From: an uncultured Bryobacterales bacterium
GTDB lineage: Bacteria; Acidobacteriota; Terriglobia; Bryobacterales; UBA6623
DNA: 5,482 nt
Assembly: GCA_946887065.1 (NCBI GenBank)
Contig: CAMPKL010000288.1
Coordinates: 1-5,482, forward strand
Direction of reading: 5' to 3'
Made by a program: the position numbers and the translations under genes. Positions 1 through 4,808 of the stretch are shown one piece after another (positions within the stretch are counted from its first letter, which is position 1; the number at the start of each line of letters is the position of its first letter). The notes beneath the pieces were generated by a model that saw only the letters and a program-made list of their open reading frames with translations, was not told the origin of the DNA and ran no database searches.

Positions 1-1161
1 GCGGTCGCGCGCAACGTATGCGAACCGTTCGCCGCGGTGGCGCTGTTCCAGGAGCAGGAGTAGGCCGCCGCGGTATCGGTGCACTTGGTGACGCCGTCGA
101 CGGCGAAGGCGACGCTCTCGACGCCGACGTTGTCCGAGGCCGAGGCCTGCATGGTCAGCGATCCGGACACCGTGGCCCCATTGGCGGGGTAGGTCATCGA
201 TACGTTCGGAAGGGTTGTGTCCACGTCCGGGATTTCGGACGTCAGAGCCGCGTAGGCGTCCACCCGGCCCCAGCCGGTCGCCGCATCCCAACCGGCGCTG
301 TTGATGTCCTCGGCGGAATCGATTAGCGTCGCCTTCACGTCTTGCGGAGACATCCCCGGCTGGTTCGAAAGCACCAAAGCGGCAGCGCCGGCGACCATCG
401 CCGCCGCCGCGGACGTGCCCAAGTAGCTCGTCACGCTCTCCGCGCTGGTGACCGTGTAGATGAGCCCGTCGGCGACGAGATCTACCGCGTTGCCCGTATT
501 CGACCAGGAGAAAACATCGTCCAAGACATCCACGGCCCCGACCGTCAACATCGAGGGATTGTCCGCGGCCGATCGGAAGCTCCCGTCGTTGCCGCTGGGG
601 ACCACTACGACGCCGCCCCGGCTTTCAAAGTATTGAGCCGCCGCGGTAACCGTCGCCGACTCGCTGACCGGATAGCCGACGATGGCGACGCGGGCCCCGC
701 GATCGGCGGCCCACTGCAGCGCCTCGGCGATATCGGTGTCGTTGGCCAGTCCGCTCGTCAAGTTGGAAACCCGCACCGGCAACACCTGGCACTGCCAACA
801 AACGGCTGCGACCCCGAACTGGTTGTTCGTGACAGCCGCCACAGCGCCGGCCATGTAGTTGCCGTGATGGTTGATCGGACTCGAGTCGGAGTTATTCGAG
901 ACGGTGTTCCACCCGGGCAGAACTTTGCCGATCAGATCGAGATTCGAACCGTTGACGCCGGTATCGATGACCGCGACGACGACCGAGGAACTGCCCGTCG
1001 TGATCTCCCAGGCGTCGGGCGCTCTCATGTTCCACAGCGACGCTTGGGCGAAAAACCTTGGGTCGTTAGCGGTGACCGCGGAGGGCTCGCGCAACTGATC
1101 GACCTCGACGAACTCGACGTCGCCGTGTTGTTTGAGAACCTTCAGCAGCGCCGTTTCATCG
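1..1161 (-). pseudogene. Second, start-less copy of the S8 protease gene, running into its Ig-like domain and off the window
   Basis: This is the downstream half of the duplicated protease gene. Its frame resumes with ADETALLK at 1163-1140, is open to the window edge, and repeats the propeptide end and the whole catalytic domain (same D, H, N and S residues). Unlike the upstream copy it passes FAVDG into VTKCTDTA and YSCSW and on toward HTLRAT, the rest of an Ig-like domain with two cysteines. Read upstream, the frame is closed by TGA at 1224-1226, and no ATG, GTG or TTG lies between that stop and the copy. The first in-frame ATG (1026-1028) would remove signal peptide and propeptide and leave a cytoplasmic catalytic fragment. 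The lack of internal stops over more than 340 codons means the break is recent or artefactual. The true 3' end lies left of the window. Confidence 0.75.
93..1161. repeat. Tandem duplication, left unit (1069 bp)
   Basis: The unit aligns gap-free with 1162-2230 at a constant offset of 1069 bp. Comparing the two line by line, I find identity from 93 to 1102 and only three mismatches, all near the right end: C1103/T2172, G1116/C2185 and C1149/A2218. In the protease frame two are silent and one is Val/Ile. The unit covers the end of the propeptide, the whole catalytic domain and the start of the Ig-like domain. Confidence 0.97.
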
Positions 1162-2487
1162 GCCGTCGACGGCGAAGGCGACGCTCTCGACGCCGACGTT
1201 GTCCGAGGCCGAGGCCTGCATGGTCAGCGATCCGGACACCGTGGCCCCATTGGCGGGGTAGGTCATCGATACGTTCGGAAGGGTTGTGTCCACGTCCGGG
1301 ATTTCGGACGTCAGAGCCGCGTAGGCGTCCACCCGGCCCCAGCCGGTCGCCGCATCCCAACCGGCGCTGTTGATGTCCTCGGCGGAATCGATTAGCGTCG
1401 CCTTCACGTCTTGCGGAGACATCCCCGGCTGGTTCGAAAGCACCAAAGCGGCAGCGCCGGCGACCATCGCCGCCGCCGCGGACGTGCCCAAGTAGCTCGT
1501 CACGCTCTCCGCGCTGGTGACCGTGTAGATGAGCCCGTCGGCGACGAGATCTACCGCGTTGCCCGTATTCGACCAGGAGAAAACATCGTCCAAGACATCC
1601 ACGGCCCCGACCGTCAACATCGAGGGATTGTCCGCGGCCGATCGGAAGCTCCCGTCGTTGCCGCTGGGGACCACTACGACGCCGCCCCGGCTTTCAAAGT
1701 ATTGAGCCGCCGCGGTAACCGTCGCCGACTCGCTGACCGGATAGCCGACGATGGCGACGCGGGCCCCGCGATCGGCGGCCCACTGCAGCGCCTCGGCGAT
1801 ATCGGTGTCGTTGGCCAGTCCGCTCGTCAAGTTGGAAACCCGCACCGGCAACACCTGGCACTGCCAACAAACGGCTGCGACCCCGAACTGGTTGTTCGTG
1901 ACAGCCGCCACAGCGCCGGCCATGTAGTTGCCGTGATGGTTGATCGGACTCGAGTCGGAGTTATTCGAGACGGTGTTCCACCCGGGCAGAACTTTGCCGA
2001 TCAGATCGAGATTCGAACCGTTGACGCCGGTATCGATGACCGCGACGACGACCGAGGAACTGCCCGTCGTGATCTCCCAGGCGTCGGGCGCTCTCATGTT
2101 CCACAGCGACGCTTGGGCGAAAAACCTTGGGTCGTTAGCGGTGACCGCGGAGGGCTCGCGCAACTGATCGATCTCGACGAACTCCACGTCGCCGTGTTGT
2201 TTGAGAACCTTCAGCAGAGCCGTTTCATCGGCCGTCGACGGCAATTTGAGCGCATGCACGCCCAAGCTGCCGATCTCTTCGCCGCAGCCGGCTCCCAGGC
2301 CGGCCAGTACGCCGTGCCCGTCTATTCCGCTGTTGAACTTCACCAGTATCCGCGACGGCGGCCCGCCGGCGTGTTCCGCCGGCTCCGCCGCTGCGGTGCT
2401 CGCTCCCATACTCCAGATGACAAACGCTAGTGCGCTAATCGAAAACGCCCGAATCTTGGCTGTGTAGTTGCAAATGTGGGGGGACAT
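1156..2487 (-). CDS. Secreted subtilisin-family (S8) serine protease, C-terminally truncated by a duplication
   Basis: Exported endopeptidase of 443 residues. A signal peptide covers about residues 1-34 (basic KIR, hydrophobic core, Ala-rich end). A propeptide follows at about 45-113 (starts RILVKFN, ends VEFVEID), then the S8 catalytic domain at about 118-392, closing with GWGRVDAYAAL. The triad is visible: D152 in AVIDTGV, H185 in HHGNYMAG and S336 in LGTSAAAAMVAG, with oxyanion-hole N277 in PSGNDG. Triad spacing matches subtilisins. The motifs are degenerate: HGN replaces HGT, and the usual GTSMAxP proline is absent. C207 and C210 form a CWQC loop. An Ig-like domain starts near residue 401 but ends at residue 443, where the frame crosses a repeat junction (1162-1173) and meets TGA. 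The domain is normally about twice that length. The ATG at 2487 gives the signal peptide; the best Shine-Dalgarno lies unusually far upstream. Family call is firm; substrate unknown. Confidence 0.9.
   Translation of the reverse strand: MSPHICNYTAKIRAFSISALAFVIWSMGASTAAAEPAEHAGGPPSRILVKFNSGIDGHGVLAGLGAGCGEEIGSLGVHALKLPSTADETALLKVLKQHGDVEFVEIDQLREPSAVTANDPRFFAQASLWNMRAPDAWEITTGSSSVVVAVIDTGVNGSNLDLIGKVLPGWNTVSNNSDSSPINHHGNYMAGAVAAVTNNQFGVAAVCWQCQVLPVRVSNLTSGLANDTDIAEALQWAADRGARVAIVGYPVSESATVTAAAQYFESRGGVVVVPSGNDGSFRSAADNPSMLTVGAVDVLDDVFSWSNTGNAVDLVADGLIYTVTSAESVTSYLGTSAAAAMVAGAAALVLSNQPGMSPQDVKATLIDSAEDINSAGWDAATGWGRVDAYAALTSEIPDVDTTLPNVSMTYPANGATVSGSLTMQASASDNVGVESVAFAVDGR
1162..1173. repeat. 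Junction palindrome GCCGTCGACGGC (also at 93-104 and 2231-2242)
   Basis: This perfect 12-bp palindrome occurs at the left end of the duplication, at the inner junction, and just right of the second unit. Outside these 12 bases the two ancestral ends differ at once: C92 versus G2230 on the left, G105 versus A2243 on the right. The microhomology is therefore exactly 12 bp. It is read as P-S-T-A in the propeptide at 2231-2242 and as A-V-D-G in the Ig-like domain at 93-104. It contains a GTCGAC hexamer, the SalI recognition sequence. Confidence 0.95.
1162..2230. repeat. Tandem duplication, right unit (1069 bp)
   Basis: This is the copy contiguous with the start of the protease gene. Its length leaves remainder 1 when divided by three, so the two copies lie in different reading frames and the fusion at 1162-1173 is frame-shifted. 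No transposase, terminal inverted repeat or target-site duplication borders either unit, so this is not a mobile element. Confidence 0.97.
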
Positions 2488-2505
2488 CAGATGGTTTTGT
2501 TTACT

Positions 2506-2510
2506 CTCCT
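2506..2510 (-). promoter_or_regulatory. Likely Shine-Dalgarno of the S8 protease, unusually distant
   Basis: On the minus strand AAAGGAG is the only good ribosome-binding motif before the protease. Its AGGAG core (2506-2510) lies 18 nt from the ATG at 2487, against the usual 5-10. The only closer in-frame option is CTG at 2490, which hardly changes the spacing. The start is still supported by the signal peptide that follows directly. Confidence 0.45.
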
Positions 2511-2560
2511 TTGTGTGCGGGCGCTCTTTATGCGACGGTCATGTGCGTTGGGACACACTT

Positions 2561-2688
2561 CAAGGCTTGGGCCGCTAGGCTAAGCCTTGCTCGACGAACT
2601 GAGGGATTTACCTTAGGCGGGCCTCAGGCTCGACGGAGTCTCCGCCGTTGGCAGCCGTAGCACGTTAGGGGCCACACGGCTGTCGGCG
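2561..2688. promoter_or_regulatory. Cluster of three hairpins in the divergent intergenic region (probable protease leader)
   Basis: Three strong inverted repeats follow one another. The first is CAAGGCTT/AAGCCTTG (2561-2568 with 2582-2589), with an inner GCC/GGC. The second is CTGAGG/CCTCAG (2599-2604 with 2622-2627). The third is CAGCCGT/ACGGCTG (2652-2658 with 2676-2682), extended by CGCCG/CGGCG outside. The direct repeats GCTCGACGAA (2589-2598) and GCTCGACGGA (2628-2637) flank the second hairpin. None is followed by a T-run, so they are not intrinsic terminators. Read on the minus strand they would lie in the protease 5' leader. I do not recognise a known riboswitch class. Confidence 0.4.
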
Positions 2689-2773
2689 AAGGCGGGTATC
2701 TTACCAGGGCAACGATATCAAATAGATACAGCGCAGCGCCACTCTCGCAAAGAAAATCGATCGAGGGGTAAAG

Positions 2774-2893
2774 ATGCCGCAACCGTATAGAATCTACATC
2801 CCGCTGGTCGTACTAGGGGCCGGGAACAGGAACGTTCCAGTACTAGGAGTCGACAGCGTCCTGGTTCTTGCTTATGCACCCAATAGCGTGTAG
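2774..2893 (+). CDS. Candidate 39-residue hydrophobic small protein
   Basis: This is a short ORF upstream of the DsbA-like gene. ATG at 2774 is preceded by GAGGGG with a 5-nt spacer, a better Shine-Dalgarno than either larger neighbour has, and it ends at TAG 2891-2893. The product starts MPQPYRIYIP and is rich in Val, Leu and Gly, with VLG occurring twice ten residues apart and a hydrophobic VLVLAY stretch near the end. It has no cysteine and no classic signal peptide. The stop lies 72 nt before the next start, so it could be a co-transcribed leader ORF. I recognise no family. An ORF this short can arise by chance, and the ribosome-binding site is the main support. Confidence 0.3.
   Translation: MPQPYRIYIPLVVLGAGNRNVPVLGVDSVLVLAYAPNSV
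2810..2847. promoter_or_regulatory. Operator-like repeat cluster upstream of the DsbA-like gene
   Basis: GTACTAGG occurs twice (2810-2817 and 2840-2847), exactly 30 bp apart. Between them lies the perfect 10-bp palindrome GGAACGTTCC (2829-2838). The arrangement of a palindrome between two direct repeats about three helical turns apart resembles a protein-binding site. The same DNA lies in frame inside the candidate small ORF, where the repeats encode V-L-G, so either reading could explain it. Confidence 0.25.
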
Positions 2894-2965
2894 TCTACCA
2901 AAGCGGATGTTGCTGTAGATGCCGGGTTAACCGGATGGAATTTGATCGATTCGAGCTTGGGGGTA

Positions 2966-3733
2966 ATGATGCAACGGACTTTTCTAACTGCGGCGATAAT
3001 TGGCTTCATTCTGGTGGCTGCGCCGCAATTTTCATTAGGTCAAACAACGGACTCGCTTGCGGCCGAGGTAGAAGCCCTGAAGAAGGGACAAGAAGCCCTT
3101 CAACAGGACATTACGAAGATTCTAGAGATTCTGGAGGAGGTCCGTCCGCAGAAACCCAAGCCTTTCGAGCCGCTCAGCGTTTCGTTAGACGGCGTCCCTT
3201 TCAAGGGCGATCCGAACGCGAAAGTGACGATCGTGGAGTTCACCGACTACCAGTGCCCGTTCTGTAGCCGCCACACGACCCAAACGCTGCCCCAGCTGCT
3301 CAAGGAGTATGTTGAAACCGGCAAGGTGCGCTACTACCTGCGTGAATTCCCGCTCAAGTCAATCCATCCCCAGGCGGCCAAGGCGGCGGAGGCCGCCCAA
3401 TGTGCCAAGGATCAGGGCAAGTATTGGGAAATGCACGACGTGCTGTTCCAGAATCAGCGGCGGCTCAGCGATCTCGACCTGCTCGGATATGCGGAGAAGC
3501 TGACCTTGGAGCCCAGCGCTTTCCGCGAGTGCCTGAACAGCGGCAAATATACGGCGCGGGTTGATGCTGACCTCCAGGCCGGAATGGCTGGAGGCGTCGC
3601 AGGGACGCCCAGTTTTTTCCTCGGCCTTACCGACCCCAACGACGATTCAAAGATTATGGCTACGGAATTCTTGCGGGGAGCGCAACCCTACGCAGCTTTC
3701 AAGAATAGTCTGGACAAGTTGTTGGCTGATTAG
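2966..3733 (+). CDS. Exported DsbA-like thiol-disulfide oxidoreductase with N-terminal coiled-coil stalk
   Basis: 255-residue protein of the DsbA/thioredoxin_4 group, which introduces or shuffles disulfides in exported proteins. Residues 1-25 form a signal peptide (MMQRTF, hydrophobic AIIGFILVAA, then SLG|Q). Residues 31-59 form a coiled coil with L31, L38, L45, I52 and V59 spaced every seven residues. After a Pro/Lys linker the domain starts near residue 70 (PLSVSLDG). The active site is C97-P-F-C100 in DYQCPFCSRH, and the cis-proline is P215 in AGTPSFF. C146 (AAQCAKDQGKYW) and C189 may form a second, structural disulfide. Starts are possible at ATG 2966, at the adjacent ATG 2969 (better spaced from GGGGG) or at TTG 2942. 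The earlier start only adds residues before the signal peptide. It is divergent from the S8 protease. No intrinsic terminator follows: the T-run at 3742-3747 lacks a stem. Confidence 0.92.
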   Translation: MMQRTFLTAAIIGFILVAAPQFSLGQTTDSLAAEVEALKKGQEALQQDITKILEILEEVRPQKPKPFEPLSVSLDGVPFKGDPNAKVTIVEFTDYQCPFCSRHTTQTLPQLLKEYVETGKVRYYLREFPLKSIHPQAAKAAEAAQCAKDQGKYWEMHDVLFQNQRRLSDLDLLGYAEKLTLEPSAFRECLNSGKYTARVDADLQAGMAGGVAGTPSFFLGLTDPNDDSKIMATEFLRGAQPYAAFKNSLDKLLAD

Positions 3734-4111
3734 GGCGTAGATTTTTTCAGGCGGATGCGCTCCGGACTTGATCGCCCAAGCGTTGGAATGCGGAGCCGAC
3801 CGCCGCTGGAGTCGATTTAAGCTGGAACAGCGCAACTGACGCAGCGTCGGACGACGCAACTTCCGAGGCAGGCCGGATCACAACACAAACGCTTTTGGAA
3901 TGCTCTGGTTTCGACTTCCGCAATCTTTCCGACGAGGGTTCAGATTAGTCCGGCTGAAGATCTTTGGACGCCGCCGGACGGTCGGAACCCTTTGGGCGCC
4001 TCGATGACGATCTCATACCGACTTGGGCCTTCAGGCGATCGGTGCCTCATAGAGTTCGAGTCAAGAGAGCGCGGCGTAGCGAGTTGCGCATCATCGGCTA
4101 GTTCGCTTCGT
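3734..4111. other. Non-coding stretch after the DsbA-like gene; no gene recognised
   Basis: I find no convincing coding region here. The frames that stay open on either strand are short, rich in Ser/Arg/Pro, and lack a good start with a ribosome binding site. There is no RNA gene, array or repeat I can support. The stretch looks like degraded or purely intergenic sequence. Confidence 0.5.
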
Positions 4112-4288
4112 TCAGACCAGCGTGCGCTTTGCGAGCGTGATGAGTTCCTCGGCAACTAGGGGCCGCTCGACGAAGCCAAACCGCTGACTCGAGTGCACAG
4201 GATCTTCGGATTTCTTCACCAAGAGGTTAGCCAGCGCTATCGCGGTGATTTCGCTAATTTTTGAACGTCCGGGGACATGGGTAACAGT
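4112..4288 (-). pseudogene. Possible C-terminal remnant of an unidentified protein
   Basis: On the minus strand 58 codons stay open between TAA (4289-4291) and TGA (4112-4114). From about codon 11 the translation looks protein-like: ISEITAIALANLL, then RFGFVERPLVAEELITLAKR at the end, with balanced acidic, basic and aliphatic residues rather than the Arg/Pro/Ser-rich pattern of a shadow frame. There is no ATG, and the opening codons overlap an insertion-sequence-like motif (4267-4285), as if a gene had been cut there. I do not recognise a family. A chance open frame is quite possible. Confidence 0.22.
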
Positions 4289-4483
4289 TTAGGGGTAGAT
4301 GCCGCGGGCCGACGGCCACGAGTAATGCCAAGCGAGGCCAGACGTCGGACGGCACTGCGAAACTCGTGCCTGATTAGCGGTCATTGGCAAATGCGATTCA
4401 CGTCACGAAACGCACTGGATCTTCGCGGGAAGGGCGGGAGTGATCGAGGACGGAGCCCAACGAGTATCTTGAAAAAACTTAAA
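4289..4483. other. Intergenic sequence with a dispersed inverted repeat, before the tRNA 3' end
   Basis: No gene is supported. CACGAGT (4317-4323) and ACTCGTG (4362-4368) are perfect inverted copies, and TGCC/GGCA (4326-4329 with 4351-4354) lies inside them, suggesting an imperfect stem-loop of about 52 nt. An A-run at 4472-4477, seven bases outside the tRNA CCA, would give the tRNA precursor a U-rich 3' trailer and may help end its transcription. Confidence 0.35.
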
Positions 4484-4560
4484 TGGTACGCCCGGCAGGA
4501 TTCGAACCTGCGACCTCTTGCTCCGGAGGCAAGCGCTCTATCCAGCTGAGCTACGGGCGC
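4484..4560 (-). tRNA. tRNA-Arg (anticodon CCG), CCA encoded
   Basis: A complete 77-nt cloverleaf that reads CGG arginine codons. On the minus strand the acceptor GCGCCCG pairs with CGGGCGT, with one G1-U72 wobble. The D arm is GCTC/GAGC, and the anticodon arm CTTGC/GCAAG encloses loop CTCCGGA with anticodon CCG at 4526-4524. The variable loop is AGGTC. The T arm GCAGG/CCTGC encloses TTCGAAT, and A73 is followed by genomic CCA (4486-4484). It resembles the E. coli tRNA-Arg(CCG) through the acceptor and D arms. I see no second copy of its 3' end in the window, so nothing here marks it as an occupied integration site. Confidence 0.98.
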
Positions 4561-4574
4561 ACAACACTTTGAAG

Positions 4575-4604
4575 TTTATCAGACCTTCCTCGACAAACCC
4601 TCAA
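4575..4604 (-). promoter_or_regulatory. Candidate sigma-70 promoter for tRNA-Arg
   Basis: On the minus strand TTGAGG (4604-4599) and GATAAA (4580-4575) are separated by 18 bp, each matching four of six consensus bases. The -10 lies 14 nt before the mature tRNA 5' end, which suits a short tRNA leader. The call rests on position and motif only. Confidence 0.4.
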
Positions 4605-4651
4605 CTCTTAGCCGTAGCAGGACCACGAATGTCAGTTGTGCCTGAGGGCGC

Positions 4652-4681
4652 TTGATCCCGCGCGGCGGGAACGGCTACAAT
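4652..4681 (+). promoter_or_regulatory. Candidate sigma-70 promoter for wecB
   Basis: TTGATC (4652-4657) and TACAAT (4676-4681) are separated by 18 bp, matching four and five of six consensus bases. Transcription would start near 4688, giving wecB a leader of about 120 nt. It is divergent from the tRNA promoter, so the two units share the 4561-4808 spacer. Confidence 0.45.
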
Positions 4682-4729
4682 CCGGCCACGGGACTGGGTT
4701 CCCGTTGAGCCGTTTGGCTCGTACGCCGG
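4682..4729 (+). promoter_or_regulatory. Two tandem hairpins in the wecB leader
   Basis: ACGGGA/TCCCGT (4688-4693 with 4700-4705) and GAGCC/GGCTC (4707-4711 with 4716-4720, loop GTTT) stand one base apart. Both are enclosed by CCGGC/GCCGG (4682-4686 with 4725-4729), so the DNA could fold as a three-way junction. The predicted transcription start lies at its edge, so RNA made from that promoter might contain only the two inner hairpins. No T-run follows. Confidence 0.3.
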
Positions 4730-4808
4730 CCGCCAGGCTGGGCCATCTCGCGGGCCGTCGCTCCCCCGTAAGCGTTTGATTCCTATAAGGTAGGTCGGCG
4801 ATACGCCC

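Noticed and set aside
871..1098. 75-codon plus-strand frame, repeated at 1940-2167
   Set aside because: It is antisense to the catalytic domain, has no ribosome binding site and no recognisable motif. It is a shadow of the protease.
1142..1360. Minus-strand frame crossing the repeat junction
   Set aside because: It uses the wrong frame relative to both protease copies and has an Arg/Gly/Pro-rich composition.
342..1373. Long plus-strand open frame opposite the protease, with a near-identical partner at 1411-2430
   Set aside because: Arg/His/Gly-rich translations antisense to a clear protease. They exist twice only because the DNA is duplicated.
2561..2720. Cyclic-di-GMP, cobalamin or other known riboswitch, tmRNA, or integron attC site
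   Set aside because: The conserved core sequences of these classes are missing on both strands. Only generic hairpins can be supported.
2935..3267. 110-codon plus-strand frame overlapping the DsbA-like gene
   Set aside because: The alternate frame carries signal peptide, CPFC and cis-Pro motifs. This one shows only low-complexity Arg/Ser/Gly.
3742..3747. T-run just after the DsbA-like gene as an intrinsic terminator
   Set aside because: No stem-loop precedes it.
3940..4155. 71-codon minus-strand frame
   Set aside because: Ser/Arg/Pro-rich, with no domain and no convincing ribosome binding site. It overlaps the better-looking remnant frame.
4277..4549. Plus-strand frame ending in a DSNLRPLAPEA-type tail
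   Set aside because: This tail is the well-known mistranslation of an antisense tRNA gene, here tRNA-Arg. It is not a protein.
4484..4560. tRNA-Arg as an occupied integration site of a mobile island
   Set aside because: No duplicated tRNA 3' fragment and no integrase gene are in the window.
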